From: Saccharothrix sp.
GTDB taxonomy: Bacteria > Actinomycetota > Actinomycetes > Mycobacteriales > Pseudonocardiaceae
Reading direction: 5' to 3'
Assembly (NCBI RefSeq): GCF_031180885.1
Contig: NZ_JAPSLK010000034.1
Coordinates: forward strand, 1 to 64,000
Length of the DNA: 64,000 nucleotides
The position numbers were made by a program, and so were the translations under genes. Below the pieces are notes generated by a model, which saw only the letters and a list, made by a program, of their open reading frames with translations, was not told where the DNA came from and made no database searches. Positions 50,280-61,698 of this stretch are shown piece after piece (position 1 is the first letter of the stretch; each line of letters starts with the position of its first letter).

Positions 50280-50744
50280 GTGAGCACGAACGACGGGCCA
50301 GGCGTTCCGCCCGAGCAGTCCCCGGAGCGGACCTCCGTTTTCCGGGCGGACTTCCTCGCCGAGGTCGAGGGCGCCGAGGCGCCCGCCCAGGAGCCGGCCG
50401 TCGCCGGCGTCGACGCACTGCCCGCCGGGTCGGCCCTGCTGGTGGTCAAGCGCGGTCCGAACGCGGGTTCCCGGTTCCTGCTCGACCGCGACACGACCAG
50501 CGCGGGACGGCACCCGGACAGCGACATCTTCCTCGACGACGTGACGGTCTCCCGCCGGCACGCCGAGTTCCGCCGGGAGGGCGGCGAGTTCGTGGTGATC
50601 GACGTGGGCAGCCTCAACGGCACCTACGTCAACCGCGAGCCGGTCGACCAGGCGGTGCTCGCCAACGGCGACGAGGTCCAGATCGGCAAGTTCCGCCTCG
50701 TGTTCCTGACCGGTCCGGGCACCGGGGGTCAGGGGGCGCAGTGA
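50280..50744 (+). CDS. garA: FHA-domain metabolic regulator GarA/OdhI
   Basis: 154 aa from GTG 50280 with AGGAGG upstream. FHA domain (about 60-140; SAGRHPDSDIFLDDVTVSRR, VGSLNGTYVNREPV) and the N-terminal phospho-switch ERTSVFRADFL. In mycobacteria the switch reads ETTS, with Thr21 a PknG and Thr22 a PknB target; here Arg17 replaces the first Thr and Thr18 keeps the second. GarA inhibits 2-oxoglutarate dehydrogenase and glutamate dehydrogenase when unphosphorylated. An in-frame 39-codon extension from 50163 is not conserved-looking. Confidence 0.95.
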   Translation: MSTNDGPGVPPEQSPERTSVFRADFLAEVEGAEAPAQEPAVAGVDALPAGSALLVVKRGPNAGSRFLLDRDTTSAGRHPDSDIFLDDVTVSRRHAEFRREGGEFVVIDVGSLNGTYVNREPVDQAVLANGDEVQIGKFRLVFLTGPGTGGQGAQ

Positions 50745-51421
50745 CGGCGGCGGCCGGGCGGCCACAGCGCGGGGGGTTGAGCATCGGCGCGGTGCTCGCG
50801 CAGCTCCGGACGGAGTTCCCCGACGTCACGATCTCCAAGATCCGCTTCCTGGAGTCGGAGGGCCTGGTCCGCCCGGCACGCACCGCCGCGGGGTACCGCC
50901 AGTTCACCGCGGCCGACGTCGAACGGCTGCGGTACGTGCTGGCGGCCCAACGCGACCGCTACCTGCCGTTGAAGGTCATCAAGGAGCAGTTGGACGCGGC
51001 GGACTCCTCGGCCCGGGTGCTGCGCGCCGTCGAGGACGGGCAAGCTGTTCCGCAGCGCATGACCCGCGAGGACCTGCTCGCCCGCTCCGGCCTGGACGCG
51101 GCGGCGCTGGCCGAGCTGGAGCAGTACGGCCTGGTTCGCCCGGGTGCCTACGACGAGGACGCCCTCCAGGTGGCGAGTGTTGTGCGCGAGCTGGCCCAGT
51201 ACGGCCTGGAGCCCCGCCACCTGCGCCCGTTCCGCGCGGCGGCGGACCGCGAGGTGGCGCTGGTGGAACAGGTCGTCCAGTCGAGACAACGCGACCCGCG
51301 GCTGCGGGGGCGAACCGACGAAGTCCTGCGCGAGTTGGCGGCGCTCTCCGTAACGCTGCACACACTCCTGGTGAAAACCGGCCTCCGGGACGTCACCGGC
51401 GGCGGTGTTCCGCCCAGGTAG
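50741..51421 (+). CDS. ftsR: MerR-family regulator FtsR
   Basis: 226 aa, GTG start overlapping garA by four bases. N-terminal MerR winged helix (SIGAVLAQLRTEFPDVTISK, FLESEGLVRPARTAAGYRQF), central EDLLARSGLDAAALAELEQYG and a helical C-terminal domain. Corresponds by position and sequence to Rv1828/FtsR, linked to cell-division gene control. No effector-binding cysteines. Confidence 0.9.
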   Translation: MTAAAGRPQRGGLSIGAVLAQLRTEFPDVTISKIRFLESEGLVRPARTAAGYRQFTAADVERLRYVLAAQRDRYLPLKVIKEQLDAADSSARVLRAVEDGQAVPQRMTREDLLARSGLDAAALAELEQYGLVRPGAYDEDALQVASVVRELAQYGLEPRHLRPFRAAADREVALVEQVVQSRQRDPRLRGRTDEVLRELAALSVTLHTLLVKTGLRDVTGGGVPPR

Positions 51422-51563
51422 AGCCGTTTCCGCATCGTGATCGGCATTTTTCGAGCGGTTGCGCACAAGGCCCGCTTGGCGGGTAGCGTCGAAGGGGTAC
51501 GTGGGGGATCCTCGTGGTAGCGGGGACGCCAGGATTTCAGCGCGCTGAGGGAGGCGAGACCCG

Positions 51564-52037
51564 ATGAGCGAGATGCGCGTCGTGGGCGTGCGGGTGGAAC
51601 TGCCCGCCAACCAGCCGATCCTGCTGCTGCGCGAAACCGAGGGCGAGCGCTACCTGCCGATCTGGATCGGCTCGGTGGAGGCGACCGCGATCGCGCTGGA
51701 ACAGCAGGGCGTCCGGCCCGCCCGGCCGTTGACGCACGACCTGCTGAAGGACGTCATCGGCGCTCTGGGCAGGCAGCTGGAGCAGGTGCGGATCACGGAC
51801 CTGCAGGAGGGGACGTACTTCGCCGAACTCGTCTTCGACGGGGATGTGCGCGTGTCGGCGCGGCCGAGCGACTCGGTGGCGTTGGCGCTGCGCATCGGCG
51901 TCCCGATCCACGCCGAGGAGTCGGTGCTGGCCGAGGCGGGGTTGATCATCCCGGACGAGCAGGAGGACGAGGTCGAGAAGTTCCGGGAGTTCCTGGACTC
52001 GGTCTCGCCGGAGGACTTCCGCGGCGCGGACACCTGA
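51564..52037 (+). CDS. Bifunctional nuclease (BFN/DUF151) family protein
   Basis: 157 aa. DUF151 domain: LLRETEGERYLPIWIGSVEATAIALEQQG, RPLTHDLLKDVIGALG and RPSDSVALALRIGVPI, with an acidic C-terminal tail. Corresponds to Rv1829. Members have been reported with nuclease activity in plants; in bacteria the role is unclear. 142 bases after ftsR. Confidence 0.88.
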   Translation: MSEMRVVGVRVELPANQPILLLRETEGERYLPIWIGSVEATAIALEQQGVRPARPLTHDLLKDVIGALGRQLEQVRITDLQEGTYFAELVFDGDVRVSARPSDSVALALRIGVPIHAEESVLAEAGLIIPDEQEDEVEKFREFLDSVSPEDFRGADT

Positions 52038-53025
52038 GCAGGGTCACACCCCCCGCGCCGCCTCCACGCCTCGAACTGCGCCTCCGCCACCACTCGGACC
52101 ACCCCCGCCGCCCGGCTTGCCTCGGGTCGACCTCCGCACTCCGCCTGCCCCCGCCGCCGCCACGCTGCCTTGCCGGCTCGCCCGCCCGAGCCTGCCGCCT
52201 GGCTCGCCAGCTGCCGCCGCCCGCCGCCGGAGCCCGCCGCCTAACTTCCGCGACCACGGCCACCTGGCGTCGCATCTCGCCCGCGCAACCTCCCGCTCGC
52301 CGTACCGAAGCCGGCCGCCATGCGAGCAGGGCGCACACCCGCAAGGTCCGGCGGCGTGGAGCCACAGGGCGCGTGTGAGGCGGCGGAGGGCCTGCCCGAG
52401 GCGCGAAGGGGTGTGCGTGAGGCGCGAGGGGTGCGTTGAGGCGGCGAAGCGGGCCTATGCGAGGCGTGAAGGGGCGCGTGGCAGGCGCGAAGGGTGCGTT
52501 GAGGCGGCGAAGCGGACCTGTGCGAGGCGTGAAGGGGCGCGTGGCAGGCGCGAAGAGGGTGTGTGCGAGGCGCGAACCGAGATGCGTTTCAGGCCTTGGC
52601 GTGGCCTCCGGCCCCCGGTTCCATGATCGCACGGCGCACCGACGAAACCGGGCGGAAGATGGGTGGGTGGAGGGGCCACGAAGGGCCGGCTTCGTGCCGC
52701 GAGCTGGACGCCGGCCCCTCGTGGGTGTGTGCGGTGCGTTGTGAATCAGCCCCGCGTGCCACCCCCCGGTGTCACACCTCCGGATTACACAAAGTCAGGA
52801 ATGGTCGGCTAAACGATCACTAAACGTCACCCGAATGGCTTACGACGGCCGTCTCTCTCAACCTCAACCTGAGGTTGAGGTGCGACACGCTCAGCGCGTC
52901 GCGTTGACCTGCCCCCTAGGCGGTCTTACCGTCGAACTCAGGTGAATTGCCACGGTGTGATTCGAGCACCGCGGCGGCTTCACGTTGGTCGCCGGCCGTC
53001 GTGGTCGGACCGAGGGGAGGCAGGC
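52038..53025. other. 988-base gap with a 63-bp tandem repeat and no recognised gene
   Basis: The first 350 bases are C-rich on the + strand. At 52431-52556 a 63-bp unit (beginning GTGCGTTGAGGCGGCGAAGC) is repeated twice almost unchanged, with shorter GAGGCGCGAAGGG-like units on both sides. Open frames through it on both strands repeat a 21-residue Arg-rich motif and look non-coding. The last 250 bases are less GC-rich and hold the promoter region of the MerR gene. Confidence 0.6.
52861..52881. promoter_or_regulatory. 21-bp perfect palindrome before the MerR gene
   Basis: Arms ACCTCAACCT and AGGTTGAGGT around a central G, about 145 bases before the GTG of the MerR-family gene. Long A/T-containing dyads of this kind are typical MerR-family operators; a site for the protein at 53026 or for FtsR is likely. 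Confidence 0.55.
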
Positions 53026-53592
53026 GTGGTCGAGGAAGCGCCCATCCGGGCCGGAACCGGCGAACAGGGTGAGCTGTTCCCGGACTCCTCGCTGCCGGAC
53101 GAACTCGTCGGGTACCGCGGCCCCGCCGCGTGCCAGATCGCGGGCATCACCTACCGCCAGCTCGACTACTGGGCCCGCACCGGACTGGTCAACCCGACGA
53201 TAAGGAGTGCCCACGGCTCCGGTAGCCAACGGCTCTACTCGTTCAAGGACATCCTGGTCCTCAAGGTGGTCAAGCGGCTGCTGGACACCGGCGTCAGCCT
53301 CCAGAACATCCGGGTCGCGGTCGACCACCTGCGCCGCCGCGGCGTCCAGGACCTCGCCCGCATCACGCTGTTCAGCGACGGCACCACCGTCTACGAGTGC
53401 ACGTCGCCGGAAGAGGTCGTGGACCTGCTGCAAGGCGGCCAAGGGGTCTTCGGCATCGCGGTCAGCGGGGCCATGCGGGAGATCAGCGGCACGATCCACG
53501 AGTTCCCGGCGGAACGCGCGGACGGGCTCGCGGTCGACGAGGCGCCCAACGACGAGCTGTCCCGGCGCAGGCGCACCCGCGCCATCGGCTGA
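53026..53592 (+). CDS. MerR-family regulator (Rv1830-like)
   Basis: 188 aa from GTG 53026 with GAGGGGAGG upstream. MerR helix-turn-helix YRGPAACQIAGITYRQLDYW, ARTGLVNPTIRSAHGSGSQR, then a dimer helix and a C-terminal effector-like part (TLFSDGTTVYECTSPEEVV). Corresponds to Rv1830, between the BFN gene and gcvP/gcvB as in mycobacteria, where it has been linked to cell division. Confidence 0.9.
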   Translation: MVEEAPIRAGTGEQGELFPDSSLPDELVGYRGPAACQIAGITYRQLDYWARTGLVNPTIRSAHGSGSQRLYSFKDILVLKVVKRLLDTGVSLQNIRVAVDHLRRRGVQDLARITLFSDGTTVYECTSPEEVVDLLQGGQGVFGIAVSGAMREISGTIHEFPAERADGLAVDEAPNDELSRRRRTRAIG

Positions 53593-53770
53593 AGCGCGAG
53601 CGGCGAGGGGCGAGGGGCGCGACCAGCCAGGGGAGCGAGCGGCCCGGGGGAGCGAGGGGCGCTAGCAGCGAGGGGCCTGGGGAGCACGAAGCGCTGTTAC
53701 CCGGGATGACGGGCGGGTAAACCTGTGAGATCCGCGTCGCGTCCGTGACGAAAGACGTTCACCTGCCGGG

Positions 53771-53776
53771 TACCAT
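53771..53776 (+). promoter_or_regulatory. Possible -10 of the glycine riboswitch transcript
   Basis: TACCAT lies about 20 bases before the riboswitch. A convincing -35 is not seen (TGACGA stands 19 bases upstream). Low confidence. Confidence 0.25.
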
Positions 53777-53795
53777 TCGCGCGTAGTCGCTTTAT

Positions 53796-53996
53796 CCCGC
53801 GCGGGAGAGTCCGAGCCAGTCTCGGCGCCGAAGGAGCAAATCCTCCCCGGAACCTCTCAGGCGCAAGGACCGCGCGGGTGAGACGCCTCTGGAAAGCGGG
53901 TCGAGCACCAACCGACCCCGCCGACGGTGCAAGCCCGGCCGCACAGCCGGGTGAAGCTCTCAGGCGCCCGTCCGCGGGCAGAAGACAGAGGGGGAG
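53796..53996 (+). ncRNA. Tandem glycine riboswitch
   Basis: Two aptamers in series before gcvP. Aptamer 1 (about 53796-53899): GGGAGAGTCC, GCCGAAGGAGCAA, CTCTCAGGCGCAAGGACCG and CTCTGGAAAGC. Aptamer 2 (about 53900-53996): CCGACGGTGCAAGC, GAAGCTCTCAGGCGC and GACAGAGGGGGAG. These match the conserved glycine-binding cores. No strong terminator is seen between aptamer 2 and the start codon 43 bases on, so control of translation or of a distant structure is possible. Glycine is expected to switch gcvP on. Confidence 0.92.
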
Positions 53997-54038
53997 GGCA
54001 ACGGCAGACGTGTGTCCGTAGCCCGAAAGGCGCCTTAT

Positions 54039-56930
<2,892 letters not shown>

Positions 56931-56945
56931 TCGGCTGACTTCGAC

Positions 56946-56971
56946 GGCCCCGTGCTTCCCGGCACGGGGCC
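56946..56971 (+). terminator. Terminator after gcvP
   Basis: Perfect 10-bp stem GGCCCCGTGC / GCACGGGGCC with loop TTCCCG, 16 bases after the stop. Confidence 0.8.
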
Positions 56972-56986
56972 CCACGCATCTAGAAG

Positions 56987-57003
56987 CTGACAAGTCCTGT
57001 CAG
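56987..57003. promoter_or_regulatory. Candidate operator of the WYL regulator
   Basis: CTGACA-AGTCC-TGTCAG inverted repeat, 13 bases before the GTG start. Probable autoregulatory site. Confidence 0.5.
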
Positions 57004-57016
57004 GTACAAAGAACCG

Positions 57017-57991
57017 GTGCGCGCCGGACGTCTGCTCTCGCTCCTCCTGCTCCTCCAGACCAGGGGCCGGATGACGGCGCAGGAACTGGCCGACGAGCTG
57101 GAAGTCTCCGTCCGCACCGTCTACCGGGACGTCGAAGCGCTCAGCGCCGCCGGGGTCCCCGTCTACGCCGACCGCGGACCGGCAGGCGGTTACCAGCTCC
57201 TCGACGGCTACCGCACCCGGCTCACGGGGCTGACCGGCGAGGAAGCGGAGTCGTTGTTCTTCGCGGGGATGCCGGGGCCGGCGGCCGAACTCGGCCTCGG
57301 CACGGTGGTCGCGGCGGCGCAGCTCAAGGTGTTGGCGGCCCTGCCGCCGGAACTCAGGTCTCGGGCGGGACGGATTCGGGAGAGGTTCCACCTGGACGCG
57401 GGCGGGTGGTTCCGGCAGAGCGAGGACATGCCGTTCCTCGCCGACATCGCGGACGCGGTGTGGAATCCGAAGAAGCTCCGCCTGCGGTACCGGAGGTGGG
57501 GCAACCAAGTCGTCGAGCGGACGGTGGGGCCGCTGGGGCTCGTGCTCAAGGCGGGGCTTTGGTACCTGGTGGCCGAGTCGGACGGGCAGGCGCGCACCTA
57601 CCGGGTCGCCCGGGTTGAAGCCCTCGAACCCACCGAAGAACCCTTCCAGCGCCCGGAAGACTTCGACCTGGTCGCCTTCTGGGCCGAGTGGTCCAAGCAG
57701 TTCGAGGAGCGGATGTACCCGGAAAGGGTCACCGTGAGGGTCACCGAAGCGGGGCTGCGGGCGGCGCGGGCCCTGCTCGGCCTGGCTGCTTTGAGAGCAC
57801 TCGAAGGCGTTGTGCCGCAAGGGGAGTGGACTACCGTGGAGATCCCCACGGAGTCACTCGACCATGCGCTGTTCGACGCCCTCCGACTCGGCCCGGAAGC
57901 GGAAGTGGTCGCACCGCGCGAACTCCGGGAACGGGTCAAGGCGAGGCTGGAGGAGACCGTCCGCCTCTACCGCGACTCCGACAGCAGCTGA
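57017..57991 (+). CDS. YafY-type WYL-domain transcriptional regulator
   Basis: 324 aa, GTG at 57017. HTH_11 (RLLSLLLLLQTRGRMTAQEL, SVRTVYRDVEALSAAGVPVY), WYL domain (RLRYRRWGNQVVERTVGPL, GLWYLVAESDGQARTYRVAR) and WCX tail. Complete, unlike the relative at 17047. Ligand unknown. It stands alone; the end overlaps the convergent VWA gene by 25 bases. Confidence 0.92.
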   Translation: MRAGRLLSLLLLLQTRGRMTAQELADELEVSVRTVYRDVEALSAAGVPVYADRGPAGGYQLLDGYRTRLTGLTGEEAESLFFAGMPGPAAELGLGTVVAAAQLKVLAALPPELRSRAGRIRERFHLDAGGWFRQSEDMPFLADIADAVWNPKKLRLRYRRWGNQVVERTVGPLGLVLKAGLWYLVAESDGQARTYRVARVEALEPTEEPFQRPEDFDLVAFWAEWSKQFEERMYPERVTVRVTEAGLRAARALLGLAALRALEGVVPQGEWTTVEIPTESLDHALFDALRLGPEAEVVAPRELRERVKARLEETVRLYRDSDSS

Positions 57992-59751
57992 CCCAGCGCC
58001 GCGTCCACGCCGCGACCGTCCTCGACCACCGACAGCGTCCCGCCGGTCGACCGGGCGATCTCCGAGAGCGGCTGGCGCTCCGGGTCGGAGCCGATCGCGA
58101 TGATCGACACCACCACCTCGCGCCCCTCCTGCCTCGCGCCCGCCAGCTCGGACTTGAGCTGCGCCAACGTCAAACCGCCGTCGTTGGGGCTGTCGGTCAG
58201 CACGATGATCCGGTTCCGCTTGCCCGCCTGGAACTCCGCCACCGCCTGCTTGTACAGCGCGGCCAGGCTGGAGTACAGGTGCGTCGCGTTCTGCGGCTTG
58301 AGGCCCGCGACCCCGTCCAGCAACTGCTGCTTCTGCGCCACCACGGGACCGGGCGCGACCAGCTGCCGGTACGGCTTGTCGCCGGCCAAACCGCTGGAGA
58401 ACTCCCACAGGCCCAGCGACCCGGACACCGAACGGTTGATCTGCCCGGTCAACGCCGACCGCACCCACTCGATGCGCGACCGGCCCTCGCCGCCCGGCTC
58501 GCCCATGGACTTGGACGAGTCCACCAGCACGGTCACCACCTGGCCGTTGTCGGCGGTGGCCCACGCGGCGGAGATCTGCTGGGTGGTGTTCGCGTCGGCC
58601 GGCACGAGCTTGTCGGTCATGGTGGGCCAGCGCAGGCCCGGCGACGGCTTGGGCCGCTCGGTGGTGGCGTCCACCCGCAGGCCCGCCGCGGCGAGCAGCT
58701 TCTGCTGGTCGGGCTCCAGCAGGAACTCGCGGAACGCCTGGGCCGCGCGCACCTGCGCCTCGCCGACCCAGTCACCGGCGAGCGGCACGAAGGGGAAGTC
58801 CGCCACCGGGGACGGGCCGCCCGCCGCCACCCCGTACAGGGGCCGCAACGGGGGTGTGCCGCTGTCCTTGCCGGTGTTGTGCCGGTACAGGTCGACCTCG
58901 AACACCGGGACCGCCGAGAAGCCCGCCGCGTTCACCTCGGGCTTGTCGGCCAGCAGCGACAGCGCCTCCCACGTGCTCGCGGGGGTCTGCGCGGGCTTGG
59001 ACGCGGTCAGCCGGACCAGGGTGTCCTTCACCGGGTCCAGCGCGAGCATGTCCGTGGTGACCGGGCCCTTGCCGTCCGGGGACGCGCCGGCCAGCGCGGA
59101 CTGGACCGCCATCGCGGTCGCGGCGTTGGTCGCCGGGTCGGGCATGGCGATCTTGAAGTCGCCCCACTCGGGCTTGCCGAACCGCGCCCAGCCGCCCGCT
59201 GTCGCGGTCACGTCGGGCAGGTCGGTCCACCGGAACCCGGCGCCGGACTGCACCGCCGACGCGGCGTCCTGGGTCAGCGCGAGCAGCACGGGGCTGGCCG
59301 CGACGGACTCCGGCTGCGCGCCGATCAGGGCCCGGTTCTGCGCGCCGAGCCGGTTGGCCCACAGCGTCGAGTCGGTGATCCACGCGTGCGGCTTGGCGTT
59401 GAGCTTGCCCTCGTCCCAGCCCTGGGTGAGGCCTTCGAGGACCAGTTCGGAGTCGATCGCCTGCACCTCGGGGCGGATGCAGTGGTCGTAGACGACCGGG
59501 CGCTGCTTGGCCCACGCCCGCGCGACCTCGCGCACGGCCTCGGCGACGCTGGGGGTGGCGGCGACGCGCAGCACGGCGTCACCCTCGCGGCAGTCACCGG
59601 CGACGGCGGCGGCGCGCCGGTCCACGATCCCGGCGACCCACGTCCACGCGAAGTACCCGAGGAACAGCAGCACGACCACGCCCAGGATGGCGACCGGCCA
59701 CTTGGCGATCCCGCGCCGCACCTTCGTCCGCAGCGCGCGGTGTCGAGACAT
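57967..59751 (-). CDS. Membrane-anchored solute-binding / VWA protein
   Basis: 594 aa, ATG at 59751. A basic start and one membrane helix (about 18-40; WPVAILGVVVLLFLGYFAWT) anchor it; the rest is outside. Residues 60-370 resemble an extracellular solute-binding protein (SBP_bac_11 type). Residues about 410-590 are a von Willebrand A domain with MIDAS DSSKSMG, a conserved Thr in NATHLYSSL and TDSPNDGG. Such proteins may bind a metal-dependent ligand at the surface. No transporter gene nearby. Confidence 0.88.
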   Translation of the reverse strand: MSRHRALRTKVRRGIAKWPVAILGVVVLLFLGYFAWTWVAGIVDRRAAAVAGDCREGDAVLRVAATPSVAEAVREVARAWAKQRPVVYDHCIRPEVQAIDSELVLEGLTQGWDEGKLNAKPHAWITDSTLWANRLGAQNRALIGAQPESVAASPVLLALTQDAASAVQSGAGFRWTDLPDVTATAGGWARFGKPEWGDFKIAMPDPATNAATAMAVQSALAGASPDGKGPVTTDMLALDPVKDTLVRLTASKPAQTPASTWEALSLLADKPEVNAAGFSAVPVFEVDLYRHNTGKDSGTPPLRPLYGVAAGGPSPVADFPFVPLAGDWVGEAQVRAAQAFREFLLEPDQQKLLAAAGLRVDATTERPKPSPGLRWPTMTDKLVPADANTTQQISAAWATADNGQVVTVLVDSSKSMGEPGGEGRSRIEWVRSALTGQINRSVSGSLGLWEFSSGLAGDKPYRQLVAPGPVVAQKQQLLDGVAGLKPQNATHLYSSLAALYKQAVAEFQAGKRNRIIVLTDSPNDGGLTLAQLKSELAGARQEGREVVVSIIAIGSDPERQPLSEIARSTGGTLSVVEDGRGVDAALGQLLSESR

Positions 59752-59848
59752 CGTCTTCCCTCTCGAACGTCCGACTTCCGGTATGGCGTATCCCGACCGG
59801 CGTCACGCTAACAGGTGAAGTCTGGGGACCGGGTGAAGTGACGTCGAG

Positions 59849-60727
59849 TTATGACGCCGTTACGGGTGCGTCGAGGAACGTCCGGGTCAGCTCGATCAGC
59901 GCCGCCCGCAGCGGGGCGGCGGCCTCGGCGAACGCGTGCTGCCGCCGGACGTACTCGGCCCGTCCCTCGGCGGTCTCCACCGCGATCGGCTCGTAGCCGA
60001 GTTTGCCCAGGTCATAGGGGCTGGCGCGCATGTCCAGCTCGCGGACCCGGAGGGCGAGGTCGAAGCAGTCCGCCATCAGCTCGGACGGTGTCGCCGGGTC
60101 GAGCTTGTAACTCCACTTGAACAGGTCCATGGACACGTGGAGGCAGCCCGGCTGCTCCAGTTCGACCTGCCGCTCACGGGTGGGGCGCAGCGCGTTGAGC
60201 GGGCGCGCTTCGGGGGTGAAGAACCGGTAGGCGTCGAAGTGGCTGCACTGGATCTTGTGCGTTTCGACCACGTGGTCCGTGCCTTGTGAACCGAGCCGCA
60301 GCGGCCACGCCTCGTGCCGCACCTGATCGGCCCGGTACACCATCGCCCACTCGTGGAGGCCGAAGCAGCCCAGCCGCGGGGCGCGCGAGGCGGTGGCGGT
60401 GAGCAGCCGGTGGGTGAAGTCGATCGTGGACCGCCGTTCGCGGGCGAAGGCCTCGACGTCCAGCGTCACCCCTTCGGGGGTCTCCTGGTACAGCGGCCAC
60501 CGCAGGTAGTCACGGGCTTGGTCGCCTTCGAGGACGACGCCCGGACCGGGGTGCCAGCGCTCCAGCCGGGACGGCCGGTGCGAGTAGTAGGAGAACAGGA
60601 AGTCCAGCACGGGGTGCTTCTCGCCGCGCGCCTTGCGCTCGTGGTGCGGTCCCGTCCAGGCGCGGACGCGGGCCGCGTGCGCGTCGCGTCGCGCGGTCCA
60701 CTCGGCTTCCGGCAGGACGACCCCCAT
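59849..60727 (-). CDS. Conserved actinobacterial protein annotated as '3-methyladenine DNA glycosylase'
   Basis: 292 aa, ATG at 60727. Sequence features: WTGPHHERKARGEKHPVLDF, SYYSHRPSRLERWHPG, FGLHEWAMVYR and ETHKIQCSHFDAYRFF. Proteins of this type carry the glycosylase name in databases, but no helix-hairpin-helix or AlkA/Tag motif is visible, so the name is doubtful. Many His and Trp residues could bind metal. It ends up four bases after the regulator gene stop upstream, so co-transcribed with it. Confidence 0.7.
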   Translation of the reverse strand: MGVVLPEAEWTARRDAHAARVRAWTGPHHERKARGEKHPVLDFLFSYYSHRPSRLERWHPGPGVVLEGDQARDYLRWPLYQETPEGVTLDVEAFARERRSTIDFTHRLLTATASRAPRLGCFGLHEWAMVYRADQVRHEAWPLRLGSQGTDHVVETHKIQCSHFDAYRFFTPEARPLNALRPTRERQVELEQPGCLHVSMDLFKWSYKLDPATPSELMADCFDLALRVRELDMRASPYDLGKLGYEPIAVETAEGRAEYVRRQHAFAEAAAPLRAALIELTRTFLDAPVTAS

Positions 60728-60731
60728 GCCC

Positions 60732-61640
60732 CTATCGTATTTCGCCCTCGACCAGCGCTTGACCGAGGTCCGTGCGCATCGAGATGACCTTGCGCCCTTC
60801 GCGCATGCTCACGGCCAGGCCCGCGGCCCGCAGCACGGCCAGGTGCTGGGACGCCGCCCCGACCGTCACGCCGAGCCGCGTGGCCAGCTCGGACACCGTC
60901 GAGGGCCGGCTCAGCTCTTGCAGCATCCGGGCACGGGTGGGGCCGACCAGACGCGCCAGGGCGTCGTCGGCCGGTGCGCGCCGGCGCTCCCACAGCGACC
61001 CCAGGCCGTGCGCCGGGTAGCACAGCGCGAGCCGCCGGGGGCCGTCCCGCAGGTAGACGTCCGGCCAGATGAACGCCGACGGCACGAGCACGAGGTCCCG
61101 CTCACCCGCCACCACCGGCCGCCCCCACACCGCGACGCCGTCCGGGTGCGGGGCCACGTCCGGGTGCAGCTCGGCCAGCACGGTCGGCGTGCCCAGGTCC
61201 ACCAGCCGCCGCGCCCGGCGCTCGATGTCGCTCTGCAGCACGTCCTCCAGCCGGGGCCACACCGGGGCGATGACCGCGTCGTACACCTGCCGGAGCCGGT
61301 CGAGGATGGCGGTCAGGGTGGTGGCCTGGTCGTCCAGCAGGGGCCGCAGGCGCGGGTCGTCCGGCAGCGCGGCGGCCACCCGCGCGGGCTGCGCGACGTG
61401 CGGCAGCCAGTGCAGCTCGGTGTCCATGTCCATCGACCGCGCCCCCGGCGTCGGGATCAGGAACTCCGGCACCACCGGCATGGTGGCCAACGTGGTCAGC
61501 AGGGTCGGGTCCGGCCCGAGTTCGGCCAGCTTCGGCTGCGCCCAGGCGGTCCAGCGCTGGTGGACGGGGGAGGGGCCGGCCAGGACGCGCAGCGCGGCGA
61601 CGGTCTCCCACAACGGCGAGACGGCGAACCTGAAGGGCAC
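60732..61640 (-). CDS. ArsR-like winged-helix regulator with DUF5937-type N-terminus
   Basis: 302 aa, GTG at 61640. N-terminal VSPLWETVAALRVLAGP and a C-terminal winged helix (VGPTRARMLQELSRPSTVSE, ASQHLAVLRAAGLAVSMREG). Paralogue of 16060-17043, also divergent from an MFS gene. Probably represses that transporter and the gene behind it. Confidence 0.9.
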   Translation of the reverse strand: MPFRFAVSPLWETVAALRVLAGPSPVHQRWTAWAQPKLAELGPDPTLLTTLATMPVVPEFLIPTPGARSMDMDTELHWLPHVAQPARVAAALPDDPRLRPLLDDQATTLTAILDRLRQVYDAVIAPVWPRLEDVLQSDIERRARRLVDLGTPTVLAELHPDVAPHPDGVAVWGRPVVAGERDLVLVPSAFIWPDVYLRDGPRRLALCYPAHGLGSLWERRRAPADDALARLVGPTRARMLQELSRPSTVSELATRLGVTVGAASQHLAVLRAAGLAVSMREGRKVISMRTDLGQALVEGEIR

Positions 61641-61698
61641 GCTTCATCTGACACTAAAAGGTTCGGTGCCCGCCACCCGCGTTGGCAGGGTGATCGTC

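Noticed and set aside
51946..52632. Frames on both strands in the gap after the BFN gene
   Set aside because: Low-complexity Arg/Pro sequence produced by the 63-bp repeat and C-rich DNA.
59849..60727. True 3-methyladenine DNA glycosylase
   Set aside because: No glycosylase motif seen; only the inherited database name supports it.
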